Source: Rhodococcus sp. KRD162 (GTDB lineage Bacteria > Actinomycetota > Actinomycetes > Mycobacteriales > Mycobacteriaceae). Taken from it: 64,000 bases of DNA. The position numbers and the translations under genes were made by a program. Under the pieces are notes generated by a model. The model did no database searches. It was given only the letters and a program-made list of their open reading frames with translations, and was not told the DNA's origin. Every line of letters begins with the position of its first letter. The stretch's first letter is position 1. The stretch lies in contig NZ_JABFAU010000003.1 in NCBI RefSeq assembly GCF_017168335.1, positions 585,561-649,560 of the forward strand, written 5' to 3'. Positions 52,637-62,440 of this stretch are shown piece by piece.

Positions 52637-53851
52637 GTGAGCACGTCCGGAAGTCGGCTTTTCACCAGTGAGTCCGTTACAGAAGGTCATCCCGACAAGA
52701 TCTGCGACGCCATCAGCGATTCGATTCTCGACGCTCTGCTGGCGGAGGATCCGCGAGCCCGGGTCGCCGTGGAGACGTTGGTCACCACCGGTCAGGTGCA
52801 TGTCGCGGGTGAGGTCAACACCACCGCGTACGCGGACATCCCGAGAATCGTGCGCGAGAAGGTACTCGAGATCGGCTACGACTCGTCGGCCAAGGGCTTC
52901 GACGGAAACTCGTGCGGAGTGAACGTCGCTATCGGTGCACAGTCCCCGGAAATTGCTCAGGGCGTTGACAATTCGCACGAATCGCGCGTCGAGGGACTGT
53001 CGGAGGACGAGATCGACCGCCAGGGCGCGGGCGACCAGGGGTTGATGTTCGGCTATGCCAACACCGACACACCCGAACTGATGCCGTTGCCGATCGCGTT
53101 GGCGCATCGGCTCGCTCGTCGGCTGACCGAGGTTCGCAAGGACGGCGTACTGCCGTACCTGCGCCCGGACGGCAAGACTCAGGTCACCATCGAGTACGAG
53201 GGCGACGATGCTGTCCGTCTCGACACCGTGGTGATCTCCAGTCAGCATGCCGCCGACATCGATCTCGACAATCTGCTGACGCCGGATATTCGCGAGAAGG
53301 TGCTGGGGTCGGTTCTCGCGGAGTTGAACGTACCGACGCTGGATACCTCGGATGTGCGGTTGCTGGTCAATCCCACCGGAAAGTTCGTCCTCGGTGGGCC
53401 TATGGGTGATGCCGGACTGACCGGCCGCAAGATCATCGTCGACACCTACGGCGGCATGGCGCGGCACGGCGGTGGCGCATTCTCCGGTAAGGACCCGTCC
53501 AAGGTCGATCGCAGCGCGGCGTACGCGATGCGGTGGGTTGCCAAGAACGCCGTTGCTGCCGGGTTGGCCGATCGAATCGAGGTCCAGGTCGCGTACGCGA
53601 TCGGGAAGGCGGCACCGGTCGGGCTGTTCGTCGAGACCTTCGGCACCGAGAAGACCGATCCGGTCCGGATCCGAGCTGCGATCAGCGAGGTGTTCGACTT
53701 GCGTCCCGGTGCGATCATTCGTGATCTGGATCTGCTGCGTCCGATCTACGCTCCTACAGCCGCGTACGGTCACTTCGGCCGCACCGACATCGATCTGCCG
53801 TGGGAGTCCACCGATCGCGCGGACAAGCTTCGGGACGCTGCGGGCCTGTAA
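52637..53851 (+). CDS. metK: S-adenosylmethionine synthetase
   Basis: A 404-residue methionine adenosyltransferase. Signatures are [32 protein letters not shown], and the P-loop-like [22 protein letters not shown] and methionine are joined in the cytosol to supply methyl groups, including the radical SAM enzyme encoded at 13512. GTG 52637 follows GAGAGGAA. The 144-bp gap after coaBC shows no riboswitch that I can recognise. Confidence 0.98.
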   Translation: MSTSGSRLFTSESVTEGHPDKICDAISDSILDALLAEDPRARVAVETLVTTGQVHVAGEVNTTAYADIPRIVREKVLEIGYDSSAKGFDGNSCGVNVAIGAQSPEIAQGVDNSHESRVEGLSEDEIDRQGAGDQGLMFGYANTDTPELMPLPIALAHRLARRLTEVRKDGVLPYLRPDGKTQVTIEYEGDDAVRLDTVVISSQHAADIDLDNLLTPDIREKVLGSVLAELNVPTLDTSDVRLLVNPTGKFVLGGPMGDAGLTGRKIIVDTYGGMARHGGGAFSGKDPSKVDRSAAYAMRWVAKNAVAAGLADRIEVQVAYAIGKAAPVGLFVETFGTEKTDPVRIRAAISEVFDLRPGAIIRDLDLLRPIYAPTAAYGHFGRTDIDLPWESTDRADKLRDAAGL

Positions 53852-53944
53852 GCACGTCGACGACCGTCCTGCACGTACTCTGCACGCACGGCGCAGTGTG
53901 CTCGCGTGCCGAGTCCCGTCGGGGCGAGTCGAGGAGGAGGTGTG

Positions 53945-55969
53945 GTGGCGGTCGCAGGACGGGTGGCGGCGTCGGATCTACCGATCGCCCGCATTCTCCC
54001 GATGTTGCCCCTGCCACATCTCGACCGCGAGTTCGACTACCTCGTGCCGGAAGAGTTCAGTGGTGACGCGCAGCCCGGTGTCCGGGTTCGTGTGCGGTTC
54101 GCGGGCCGGCTGGTCGACGGCTTCTTGCTGTCCCGGCTCGCCGAAACCGAACATTCCGGCAAGCTCGGATGGCTCGATCGTGTGGTGTCCCCGGAGCGGG
54201 TGCTGACTCCGGAGATCGCCGAGCTCGCCGGAGCGGTGGCCGATCGCTACGCCGGAACGCGCGCGGACGTGCTGCGCCTGGCGGTCCCGGCCCGCCATGC
54301 CCGGGTCGAAGCGGAGGTCACACCCGTTGTCGAGACCCCGAACGACGCTGCCGTCGACCGTGCTGCGTGGTCCGCATACATCCACGGCTCGAATTTCCTC
54401 GATGCCCTGGCATCCGGTCGCGTTCCGCGCGCTGTATGGCAGGCACTGCCCGGGGAGCAGTGGTCGGTTCGGTTGGCCGAAATGGCGGCCGTCACGGTGG
54501 CGAGCGGTCGCTCTGCGGTGCTGTTGGTTCCCGATCAGCGCGATCTGGACCGCCTGGAGACGGCATGCACGGCATTGCTCGGCAGCGAGCGGGTAGTGGC
54601 CCTGTCTGCCGGACTGGGCCCGGCGAAGCGTTACCGGCAATGGTTGCGATGCCTTCGGTCGGTACCGGTGGTCGTGGTGGGAACCCGCAGTGCGGTATTC
54701 GCTCCGGTGTCCTCGATCGGCATGATCGCGATCTGGGACGACGGCGACGACAGTTTTGCCGAGCCACGCTCTCCGTATCCGCATGCACGCGAGGTGGCTC
54801 TCCTCCGAGCGCACGTGTCCGGGGCGGCAATGGTGATCGGAGGGCATTCACGCACTGCGGAGGCCGAAGCACTCGTCGATTCCGGTTGGGCCCACGATCT
54901 CGTCGCTCCACGTGAGCTGATTCGACAACGTCAACCACACGTGGTGGCTCTTGCCGATTCGGATCACGCCCTCGCACGGGATCCGGCCGCACGCGTTGCG
55001 AGACTGCCGGCAATCGCCTTCGAGGCGGCGCGAGCGGCGTTGAAAGCGGATGCCCCCGTACTGGTTCAGGTTCCCCGCGCCGGCTACGTGCCGTCGCTGG
55101 CGTGCGCCAAGTGTCGTAATCCGGCACGGTGTCGGCGCTGCAACGGTCCGCTGGCTCTGCCGTCGGCCGCCGACGGCGACGGGGCGGGGAGCCCGACGTG
55201 TTCATGGTGCGGAATCGCAGACGCGGCCCATCGATGCACGGTGTGCGGATCCCGCAATCTCCGTGCAGTGGTGATCGGGGCAGGCCGAACGGCCGAGGAA
55301 CTGGGACGGGCGTTTCCCGGCGTGCCGGTGCACAATTCGGGCGGCGCGGCCGTGCTGGACTCCGTGAAGTCCGGTCCTGCGTTGGTGGTCTCGACGGTCG
55401 GTGCCGAGCCGACCGTCGAGGGTGGTTACGGGGCTGCGTTACTGCTCGACGGCTGGGCCTTGCTCGGTCGTGCCGACCTACGCGCTGCCGAGGAGGCCTT
55501 GCGTCGGTGGATGACGGCAGCAGCGATGGTGAGACCTGGAGCCATCGGTGGCCGGGTGGTGGTCGTTGCGGAGTCGGAGATACCGACAGTGCAGGCTCTG
55601 GTCCGCTGGGACCCGCTGTGGCATGCGCGAAGTCAATTGGACGAGCGCGTAGAGGTGCGCTTTCCGCCGGCCGTTCACGTCGCCGCGATCGATGGCACCA
55701 CCGAGGCGATCACTGCACTGGTGGACACTGCCGAACTTCCGGAGGCAGTGGAGATTCTCGGACCCGTGGATCTACCGGACGGGCAGCGGGCACCGGCAGG
55801 CGGCGGCGAGGACACGCTTCCCGGTGATGTACAGAGATTGCTGATTCGCGTACCGCGCAGCACTGGGGCTGCCCTCGCGCGAGCGCTCGCCACCGCGCAG
55901 GCATCGCGAAGCGCGAAGAAGCTCGGTGGCGGAGTGCGGGTGCAGATCGATCCGATTCGCATCGGATGA
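53945..55969 (+). CDS. priA: Primosomal protein N' (PriA), probably without helicase activity
   Basis: About 674 residues. The N-terminal DNA-binding domain has ARILPMLPLPHLDREFDYLV (first 40 residues) and GVRVRVRFAGRLVDGFLL. The zinc-binding region keeps paired Cys (CAKCRNPARCRRCNG and CSWCG...CTVCGS). However, the helicase ATP site is degenerate: the position of the GxTGSGKT loop reads LPGEQWSVRL, and the DEEH box reads WDDGDD. Actinobacterial PriA proteins share this. It may act only as a structural restart factor. GTG 53945 is chosen by a GAGGAG ribosome site; GTG 53942 is possible. Confidence 0.92.
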   Translation: MAVAGRVAASDLPIARILPMLPLPHLDREFDYLVPEEFSGDAQPGVRVRVRFAGRLVDGFLLSRLAETEHSGKLGWLDRVVSPERVLTPEIAELAGAVADRYAGTRADVLRLAVPARHARVEAEVTPVVETPNDAAVDRAAWSAYIHGSNFLDALASGRVPRAVWQALPGEQWSVRLAEMAAVTVASGRSAVLLVPDQRDLDRLETACTALLGSERVVALSAGLGPAKRYRQWLRCLRSVPVVVVGTRSAVFAPVSSIGMIAIWDDGDDSFAEPRSPYPHAREVALLRAHVSGAAMVIGGHSRTAEAEALVDSGWAHDLVAPRELIRQRQPHVVALADSDHALARDPAARVARLPAIAFEAARAALKADAPVLVQVPRAGYVPSLACAKCRNPARCRRCNGPLALPSAADGDGAGSPTCSWCGIADAAHRCTVCGSRNLRAVVIGAGRTAEELGRAFPGVPVHNSGGAAVLDSVKSGPALVVSTVGAEPTVEGGYGAALLLDGWALLGRADLRAAEEALRRWMTAAAMVRPGAIGGRVVVVAESEIPTVQALVRWDPLWHARSQLDERVEVRFPPAVHVAAIDGTTEAITALVDTAELPEAVEILGPVDLPDGQRAPAGGGEDTLPGDVQRLLIRVPRSTGAALARALATAQASRSAKKLGGGVRVQIDPIRIG

Positions 55970-56049
55970 TGCTGCGGTCGCGGCTCCACGTGGCCTAGGG
56001 TTTCGTCGGGGTGGCGCACACGGCGCCGACGAGAGGTGGGATCTGCGAG

Positions 56050-56901
56050 ATGAAGAGAAGGCAGCTCTTTCGGCGTGCGACAACAGGTTTGGCTGTATTG
56101 ATCGGGGCACGGCTGGTAGCACCGGAGACCGCCGGAGCATTGCCGGGTACGGGTTCGGCACAACCCGCGAGGCCTACGGTTCCACTCGACCGCTTGGTGC
56201 AGATCGTGTCGCTGTCACATATCAACGATCCAGAGTTCACCCCGATCTTTCCCGGCGATCCCGAGTTCTCGCTCGAGACCGCATTCACCGTGGCCGAGGA
56301 CGGCTTCTACCTTCAATATGTCAAAGAGGGGGAGCACACCGGTACGCATTGGGGAGCACCCGCGCACTTTCGGGAGGGTGGACTGACCGCCGACCAACTC
56401 GATCCCGAGGATCTGTTTCTGCCGGCGGTGAAGATCGATATTCGTGATCGAGCGGCGACCGATCCCGATTACGCCATCACGGTGGCGGATCTGCAGAATT
56501 GGGAGAAGAGCAACGGGCCGATTCCGCCTGGCTCTGCCGTCATCGCGTGGACCGGGTGGGCGTCGCGCTGGGGTACCGACGCCTACGCCAACGCGGATTC
56601 GGACGGCGTGACCCACCAGCCCGGTTTCTCTGCCGAGGCCGCGCAATGGCTGATAGACACCGGCAAACTCGGCGAGCGAGGTGCGCTCGGCACCGATACC
56701 TTCGGTCCGGATCTGGGAAACGACGAGACGTATCCGGTATCGGTCAAGCTCTACGATCGGCGTCGAATCAGCCTCGAGAATCTGACGAATCTCGAGTCCA
56801 TTCCGACCACCGGCGCCTACGTTCTGGTCGGCGGAACGATCAACCGGGACGGGTCCGGTTCCCCTGCAACGATTTTCGGACTGGTACCCCGCATACCCTG
56901 A
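56050..56901 (+). CDS. Tat-exported cyclase-family (kynurenine formamidase-like) hydrolase
   Basis: A 283-residue protein of the cyclase family (PF04199 type). The N-terminus KRRQLFRRATTG and a hydrophobic run ending AGA form a twin-arginine signal, so it is probably exported folded. The family metal motif HxGTHxDxPxH appears as HTGTHWGAPAHF (about residues 96-107), with Gly where an Asp metal ligand is usual. LDRLVQIVSLSHINDPEFTP (about 46-65) and ALGTDTFGPDLG also match. The substrate is unknown. ATG 56050 fits the Tat signal. Its 3' end overlaps the convergent GGDEF gene by 85 bases. TAGGGT near 55995 could be the -10. Confidence 0.8.
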   Translation: MKRRQLFRRATTGLAVLIGARLVAPETAGALPGTGSAQPARPTVPLDRLVQIVSLSHINDPEFTPIFPGDPEFSLETAFTVAEDGFYLQYVKEGEHTGTHWGAPAHFREGGLTADQLDPEDLFLPAVKIDIRDRAATDPDYAITVADLQNWEKSNGPIPPGSAVIAWTGWASRWGTDAYANADSDGVTHQPGFSAEAAQWLIDTGKLGERGALGTDTFGPDLGNDETYPVSVKLYDRRRISLENLTNLESIPTTGAYVLVGGTINRDGSGSPATIFGLVPRIP

Positions 56902-58526
56902 TCGAGGAGGTTCGGTACCTCGCTGAGAATGCCCGAGGAGTCGTAGGCGTAGATGCCGGCTTTGCCCCCGTGTTTGGCCCGGTACATCGCGCGATCGGCC
57001 AATCGCATCAGCTCGTCCTCCTCGACGTCGGCGATGCGATGGGGTTTCGAGTAGGGGGTGCTGTCGTCGTTCGTCTCGCACCGGCCGATCTGCACCACGC
57101 CCACGCACGCGCCGACCGCCACGGGCCGGCCGTCGATGACGTGTGGGGAACGCAACGCCGACGCAATCCGTACAGCCGTCGCGTGCCCGGTCTCGAGGTC
57201 CACGCGAACCAGGACGGTGAATTCGTCCCCTCCGTAGCGGGCCACGATCCCGTCGACGACACATCGTTCGAGGCGGCGCGCGAGCTCGATCAACAGCTGG
57301 TCGCCGCCGGCGTGGCCGAATCGGTCGTTGACGCTCTTGAAGTCGTCGAGGTCGATCAGCAGCAGAACGGCCTGCCCTCGTCCGGCTCGGACGTCGGCCA
57401 CTGTCGATCGAAGGTGTTCGTCGAAGGACGACCGGTTGAGCAGGCCGGTGAGCCCGTCATGGTGTGCTCGGTGCGAGAGTTCCGCCTGCGCCCGAGACAG
57501 GCTGCGGAGCAGATTGTCGTGCTGGATCAATGTGATCATCTGGCGAACGAGCGCGAGGAGCACCACTGCCGAGCCGACGACGATGACGGGGGAGTCCAGT
57601 TCGCCGGTGTGCACCCAGACGATCGCCAGGACCACTCCGATCCCGCCCATGAGTGCGTACGGCAGCAGCAGTTGCGTTCGTTCGACGGCAGCGGACTTTG
57701 GTGGTAGCTGCGCAGTGGATGTCGTGCCGGTGGTCGAGCGGTCGGCATCGATCGTGCTGGGGGTGGCCGCCGCGAGTGCGATGAGTGCAGTGCCCGCGAT
57801 GAATCCACTGTCGGTCAATACGGGCATCATGTCTGCCCCGACGGCGACGAGATAGGCATAGATGCTGTCGGAGACCGCCATCATCGAGATGCCGGAGCCG
57901 AGCAGGGCGAGCTGCGTCCGGTACCGCGCGGAGGTCCTGGAGATCGTCGCGAGCAGCACGATCATGGCCACCAGAACCAGATCGGTGATGGGGTACATGA
58001 TCGCCACGAGGAACTCGAGTGAGTGCGATCGCGTCGATCGCACGGTGGCTCCGAGTGCGGTCGCCCATGACAGCACGAACAGGGAACCGACGATGATGGC
58101 ACCGTCGAGCAGCGACATCGACCAGAGGTGTCGGGTACCGGCCGCGGCTCGCCGGGGCGAGAGGCCTGTGAACGCAAGCAAGGCGGGAACGGCGAACACG
58201 GGAAACAGAAAGAAGCCGACGTCTGCGACGGATGTGGTGGGTAGGGGTGTGTTCAGTGCGGATCGGTAGAACGCCCATACCGCCATCCCCGCGCTCCAGC
58301 AGGCCATTCCTGCGGCCATCGATACTCGCCAGTGCCGTTCGGAACCCGTTCTTCGGGACGCTGTCCGCCAGCACACGACAGTGGCGGTGACACCGCCCGC
58401 CAGTTGCGCGATGTCATCGATCAGAACCGAAGTGCGGTGGCCGAGGACGCCGGTCCCGGCCACCAGGACGACCGACAGCACGCAGCCGAGTACGACGGCG
58501 ACGCGTCGAATCGGTGGTCCGGCCAT
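56817..58526 (-). CDS. Membrane-bound GGDEF diguanylate cyclase
   Basis: A 569-residue protein with about nine membrane segments (residues 1-330) and a cytosolic GGDEF domain (about 365-530). The active-site loop RYGGDEF is intact (about residues 428-432), with the metal Asp in LLLIDLDDFKSVNDRFGHAGGD (in part LIDLDDFKSVND). It should make cyclic di-GMP from two GTP. No RxxD inhibitory site is found at the usual distance, and no EAL domain is attached. The signal sensed by the membrane part is unknown. ATG 58526 follows GGAGGAGG. It is divergent from the PadR gene. Confidence 0.9.
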   Translation of the reverse strand: MAGPPIRRVAVVLGCVLSVVLVAGTGVLGHRTSVLIDDIAQLAGGVTATVVCWRTASRRTGSERHWRVSMAAGMACWSAGMAVWAFYRSALNTPLPTTSVADVGFFLFPVFAVPALLAFTGLSPRRAAAGTRHLWSMSLLDGAIIVGSLFVLSWATALGATVRSTRSHSLEFLVAIMYPITDLVLVAMIVLLATISRTSARYRTQLALLGSGISMMAVSDSIYAYLVAVGADMMPVLTDSGFIAGTALIALAAATPSTIDADRSTTGTTSTAQLPPKSAAVERTQLLLPYALMGGIGVVLAIVWVHTGELDSPVIVVGSAVVLLALVRQMITLIQHDNLLRSLSRAQAELSHRAHHDGLTGLLNRSSFDEHLRSTVADVRAGRGQAVLLLIDLDDFKSVNDRFGHAGGDQLLIELARRLERCVVDGIVARYGGDEFTVLVRVDLETGHATAVRIASALRSPHVIDGRPVAVGACVGVVQIGRCETNDDSTPYSKPHRIADVEEDELMRLADRAMYRAKHGGKAGIYAYDSSGILSEVPNLLDQGMRGTSPKIVAGEPDPSRLIVPPTRT

Positions 58527-58696
58527 CGGCCCTCCTCCTTCGTCTGCGGACACCGGCAATCCGGCCGCTGAATTCGGTTCGCCCGATATCGGCAGTTACA
58601 GATCGCGCCATCCTAACGAGAGGCGGCGGTGGGCGAGGGATTCCGCGGATGCGGGTGCGGACTGTTCGTCTCGATACCTTGTCAAAGTTCTATTGC

Positions 58697-58706
58697 CGAT
58701 ATATCG
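58697..58706. promoter_or_regulatory. Palindrome CGATATATCG upstream of the padR gene
   Basis: A perfect 10-bp AT-centred palindrome lies 32 bases before the padR ATG, in a locally AT-rich stretch that probably holds the promoter. PadR regulators often bind such sites in their own promoter. It is the only operator-like site seen in the 212-bp gap between the GGDEF and PadR genes. Confidence 0.4.
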
Positions 58707-58738
58707 TCGACTTGTCGAACGATCAGAAGGAGAACGAC

Positions 58739-59572
58739 ATGAATTACGCATTCGAAGGATTCGCACACGAATTCGGCCGTCGGGGAGGACCCCACATGCG
58801 GGGCTTCGCACCCGATGCAGGCGGTCGCGCTCGTCCACATGGTGCGCCGTTTCAGATGTGGGCGGCGCAGACCGACGAGCACGGAAATCCGGACGACGGC
58901 CATCGAGATCGCGGCCGAGGGAAGAGGGGTGAACGAGGTAGGCGTGGTGCCGGTGGTCCGATGGGGCGAGGTCGCATACAGGGTGGTTTCGGACCTGGTG
59001 GTTTCGGGGCCGGTGGTTTCGGACCCGGTGGTTTCGGGCCACATGCAGATTTCGGCCGGGGTCGAGGTCGCGGCGGGCGAGGTCGACGTGGTGATGTGCG
59101 CGCGGCGATTCTGCTACTGCTCGAGGACCGTCCGATGCACGGGTACGAACTGATCCAGCAGATCGCCGAGAAGAGCGATGGCACGTGGAAGCCCAGTCCG
59201 GGTTCGATCTATCCGGCACTGGCCCAACTCGAGGACGAGGGTCTGGTGTCCATCGACAAGGTTGCCGGACGCAAAACCGCGGCACTGACCGGCGAGGGGC
59301 GCGAGTTCGTCGACGCCAATCGCGGCGACCTGGGCAGTCCATGGGACGACGTTGCAGATTCCATCGGAGTGGACGCCCGAGACCTGCGTGGACTCATCGG
59401 CCAGTTGATGGGAGCGGCAGGGCAGGTCGCAAGCGTCGGGACCGCCCGGCAAGTGGAGCGGGCCGCGGAGATCCTGACCGATGCCCGTCGGTCGCTGTAC
59501 CGCGTTCTTGCGGAGGACGACACCCCGGATCGAGGATCGACGGACGCTGTGTCCGATCCCGACGCAACGTGA
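58739..59572 (+). CDS. PadR-family transcriptional regulator with Gly/Arg-rich N-terminal extension
   Basis: A 277-residue regulator. Residues about 117-195 form the PadR winged helix: RAAILLLLEDRPMHGYELIQ, broken in reading, then TWKPSPGSIYPALAQLEDEG. A C-terminal helical part follows (about 205-260) for dimerisation. The first 115 residues are unusual: His/Arg/Gly-rich, with four exact-length GGFGP-type repeats (15-bp units, 58982-59041) and GRGRGRGGRGRRG. Such a tail may bind nucleic acid or metal. ATG 58739 follows AAGGAG. A palindrome upstream suggests self-regulation. Targets are unknown; the divergent GGDEF gene is a candidate. Confidence 0.87.
   Translation: MNYAFEGFAHEFGRRGGPHMRGFAPDAGGRARPHGAPFQMWAAQTDEHGNPDDGHRDRGRGKRGERGRRGAGGPMGRGRIQGGFGPGGFGAGGFGPGGFGPHADFGRGRGRGGRGRRGDVRAAILLLLEDRPMHGYELIQQIAEKSDGTWKPSPGSIYPALAQLEDEGLVSIDKVAGRKTAALTGEGREFVDANRGDLGSPWDDVADSIGVDARDLRGLIGQLMGAAGQVASVGTARQVERAAEILTDARRSLYRVLAEDDTPDRGSTDAVSDPDAT
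58982..59041 (+). repeat. Four 15-bp coding repeats in padR
   Basis: Four units of GGTGGTTTCGGNNCN encode GGFGP/GGFGA. They form the Gly/Phe-rich part of the regulator's N-terminal extension and can change copy number in frame. Confidence 0.8.
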
Positions 59573-59611
59573 TCGCCAGGTGTGGAATCGCCGGTTGCAG
59601 TCCCGACTCCC

Positions 59612-59617
59612 TAGGAT
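59612..59617 (+). promoter_or_regulatory. Candidate -10 of the fmt-rsmB operon
   Basis: TAGGAT matches TANNNT and would start the transcript near 59624. That leaves a leader of about 37 bases with AGGGAG nine bases before GTG 59661. Confidence 0.4.
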
Positions 59618-59660
59618 GAACCACTGATGTGAATTCGTTCGTCCCAGGGAGTTGCCTTCA

Positions 59661-60584
59661 GTGCGCGTTGTCTTTGCCGGAACACCGGAACCCGCAGTCC
59701 CGTCCCTTCGGCGGCTGTTGGAGTCCGAGCGCCACGAGGTGATCGCGGTGGTGACCAGGCCCGATTCCGCGTCCGGTCGCGGACGTAAGACCGTTCGCTC
59801 GCCCATCGGACAGCTGGCCGACGAGCATGGGATTCCGGTGTACACGCCCGCGAAGCCCTCGGAACCGGATTTCGTGTCGCAGCTGGTCGACCTGGCACCG
59901 GATGTGTGCCCGGTCGTGGCCTACGGAGCGTTGCTACCGCAGCCCGTGCTCGACATTCCCCGCTTCGGATGGATCAACCTGCACTTCTCGTTGCTGCCCG
60001 CCTGGCGCGGCGCTGCCCCGGTGCACGCGGCCATCGCAGCGGGCGACGACATCACCGGTGCCTCCACGTTCCTGCTCGACGCGGGCATGGACACCGGCCC
60101 GGTACTCGGCGTCGTCACCGAGCGGGTGCGGGCAACCGACACCACGGGGGAGTTGCTCACCCGATTGGCGTCGAGCGGAGCCGAGTTGTTGGCCGCCACG
60201 CTCGACGCGATCGAGGACGGCACCGCAGGCGCGCAGCCGCAGCCCGAGGACGGTGTCTCGTACGCGAGCAAGGTGACCGTCGATGCCGCGCGTATCGACT
60301 GGAACCGCTCCGCAGCGTTCATCGACAGGCACATCAGGTCGGTCACCCCTGCGCCCGGTGCCTGGACGACGATCGGTGAACTCCGCGTCAAGGTCGCCCC
60401 GGTGCAATGTTCGTCGGACACGCTCGAACCGGGCGTGATCGAGGTTCGGAAATCGGGCGTGCACATCGGAACAGGCACAAGCGCAATCGTCCTGGGCGAT
60501 ATCCAACCGCAGGGCAAGAAACTGATGAAGGCACTCGACTGGGCGCGCGGCGCCCGGCTGGACGAGACGGCGGTAGCGCGATGA
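59661..60584 (+). CDS. fmt: Methionyl-tRNA formyltransferase
   Basis: A 307-residue formyltransferase that makes fMet-tRNA for initiation. The formyl-folate domain carries [18 protein letters not shown] (with the catalytic His/Asn region) and [13 protein letters not shown]-terminal OB domain (about 205-300) binds the tRNA. GTG 59661 is nine bases after AGGGAG; TTG 59652 is too near that site. The stop overlaps rsmB (ATGA). Confidence 0.96.
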   Translation: MRVVFAGTPEPAVPSLRRLLESERHEVIAVVTRPDSASGRGRKTVRSPIGQLADEHGIPVYTPAKPSEPDFVSQLVDLAPDVCPVVAYGALLPQPVLDIPRFGWINLHFSLLPAWRGAAPVHAAIAAGDDITGASTFLLDAGMDTGPVLGVVTERVRATDTTGELLTRLASSGAELLAATLDAIEDGTAGAQPQPEDGVSYASKVTVDAARIDWNRSAAFIDRHIRSVTPAPGAWTTIGELRVKVAPVQCSSDTLEPGVIEVRKSGVHIGTGTSAIVLGDIQPQGKKLMKALDWARGARLDETAVAR

Positions 60585-62050
60585 CAGATCCCGACAGACC
60601 TCGCAAGCGCCAGTCGGGAAGGCCCCGAAAGGTCTCCAAGAACTCGCCCGGGGTCAGGGGCCCGAAGGGGAACCGGCCGCCGCAGGGAGCGGGCCCACGT
60701 GCCATCGATGCCATCGATCCGGCGCGTCGCGCCGCACGTGATGTGCTGAAAGCGGTCCGCGAGCGCGATGCCTACGCCAACCTGGTGCTACCAGGCCTGC
60801 TGAGAGAGCGAAAGCTGGACTCGCGCGATGCCGCACTGGCAACCGAACTCGCCTACGGTGCGTCCCGCGCTCGGGGTGTGCTCGACGCGGTGATCGCTCA
60901 CTCGGCCGGCCGTCCGGCCGGAGAGATCGATGGGCCACTGCTCGATATTCTTCGGCTCGGTACCTATCAGCTCCTGCGTACGCGGGTGGCACCGCACGCC
61001 GCCGTCGCCACCTCCGTGGATCTCGCTCGGTCCGAATTCGGCACCGGCAAAGCAGGTTTCGTCAATGCTGTTCTGCGGCGCGTGTCCGAACGCACGGCCG
61101 CCCAGTGGGTCGACGAGCTCGCTCCAGCCGCGGCTGTCGATCCGGTCGGCCATCTCGCATTCGAGTACGCGCACCCCCTATGGATCGCGCAGGCGTTCGC
61201 CGACGCGCTCGGCGCGGACGCCGGTGAACTCGCCGCAGTGCTCGAAGCCGACGACGCTCGCCCCTCGGTCCACCTGGTCGCTCGGCCCGGCGAGATATCT
61301 GCAGAGGAATTGGCGCTGATCACCGGGGGAGAAGAAGGTCCGTACTCCCCGTACGCGGTGCACCTCGACGGAGGCGATCCAGGCAAGCTCGACGCCGTCC
61401 GAGACGGCCTGGCCGGAGTCCAGGACGAGGGCAGTCAGCTCGTCGCCCGGGCACTGACCCTTGCGCCGCTCGTCGGTGAGGACGGCGGTCGATGGCTCGA
61501 TCTCTGTGCCGGCCCCGGCGGCAAGGCTGCCCTGTTGGGAGCAATCGCCGGCATCGACGGTGCCAGGGTCGACGCTGTCGAACCGACGCCGCATCGAGCC
61601 GATCTGGTCTCGAAGACGACCAAGGACCTTCCAGTGACGGTGCACACGGTCGACGGACGAGCATCCGGACTCGGCGGCGGCTACGACCGTGTTCTCGTCG
61701 ATGCCCCGTGCACCGGCCTCGGGGCCCTGCGTCGTCGCCCCGAGGCGCGGTGGCGTCGGCAACCGTCGGATGTGGCGGCCCTGGTGACGCTGCAGAGAGA
61801 ACTGTTGGCGGCCGCCATCGAACTGGTCCGACCCGGCGGTGTGGTGCTGTATTCGACGTGCTCGCCGCACCTGTCCGAAACCGCCGCCGTCGTCGCAGAC
61901 GCGGTTCGACGATACGGAGTCGACCAGCTCGATACCCGCGAGCTGGTTCCCGGGGTGCCGCAGCTCGGTGACGGCACGTCGGTGCAGCTGTGGCCGCATC
62001 GACACGGCACCGATGCGATGTTCATGGCGGCGCTGCGTAAGCCACTGTGA
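60581..62050 (+). CDS. rsmB: 16S rRNA (cytosine-967-C5)-methyltransferase RsmB
   Basis: A 489-residue m5C methyltransferase. A basic disordered N-terminus (about 1-40) precedes a NusB-like RNA-binding domain (about 45-180), then the Rossmann methyltransferase. The SAM site lies in [17 protein letters not shown], one active Cys in [19 protein letters not shown], and the second in [10 protein letters not shown]. It modifies 16S rRNA in the small subunit. It overlaps fmt, as in most relatives, and stops directly against the convergent YjbR gene. Confidence 0.95.
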   Translation: MTDPDRPRKRQSGRPRKVSKNSPGVRGPKGNRPPQGAGPRAIDAIDPARRAARDVLKAVRERDAYANLVLPGLLRERKLDSRDAALATELAYGASRARGVLDAVIAHSAGRPAGEIDGPLLDILRLGTYQLLRTRVAPHAAVATSVDLARSEFGTGKAGFVNAVLRRVSERTAAQWVDELAPAAAVDPVGHLAFEYAHPLWIAQAFADALGADAGELAAVLEADDARPSVHLVARPGEISAEELALITGGEEGPYSPYAVHLDGGDPGKLDAVRDGLAGVQDEGSQLVARALTLAPLVGEDGGRWLDLCAGPGGKAALLGAIAGIDGARVDAVEPTPHRADLVSKTTKDLPVTVHTVDGRASGLGGGYDRVLVDAPCTGLGALRRRPEARWRRQPSDVAALVTLQRELLAAAIELVRPGGVVLYSTCSPHLSETAAVVADAVRRYGVDQLDTRELVPGVPQLGDGTSVQLWPHRHGTDAMFMAALRKPL

Positions 62051-62440
62051 TCAGTTGCCGGCCAGGAACGTCTCGGCCAGCTTCTTCGGGGCATAGACCA
62101 GCCACCCGTCGATGATCAGTTCGCGCAGTTCGTAGTCCTCGGTGTTCTCGAGGTCGACCAGCACAGCCGCGAACCCGTCGAAGTGCGAGATGCTGAAGCA
62201 TGCGCGAGGGTGTGCAGCGAGAATGGCCTCTTTTTCGTGCAGGTCGGCGGTGCGCACGGCAAGAATCGGCCCGCTGGGCGCAGTGGCGTCGCCGAATCGC
62301 TTCAGATCGGCTTTGCTGAACGGACGAATCCACGTGAACACGCTCTTGCCCACGGCCCAGGTCGGATGCCCGTACCGGACTCCTTCGGTGACCTCGGGCA
62401 GTGCGGCGATCATCGCCGTCGCGGAGTCGATGGTGGCCAT
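62051..62440 (-). CDS. YjbR/MmcQ-like small protein
   Basis: A 129-residue single-domain protein of the YjbR/MmcQ family, whose CyaY-like fold has been suggested to bind DNA. Typical parts are [20 protein letters not shown] near the N-terminus, [15 protein letters not shown], and the C-terminal [16 protein letters not shown]. Function is unknown. ATG 62440 has no Shine-Dalgarno. A TATCGT -10-like element (62447-62452 on the minus strand) sits six bases upstream, so the mRNA may be leaderless. It is divergent from rpe with 36 bases between. Confidence 0.85.
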   Translation of the reverse strand: MATIDSATAMIAALPEVTEGVRYGHPTWAVGKSVFTWIRPFSKADLKRFGDATAPSGPILAVRTADLHEKEAILAAHPRACFSISHFDGFAAVLVDLENTEDYELRELIIDGWLVYAPKKLAETFLAGN

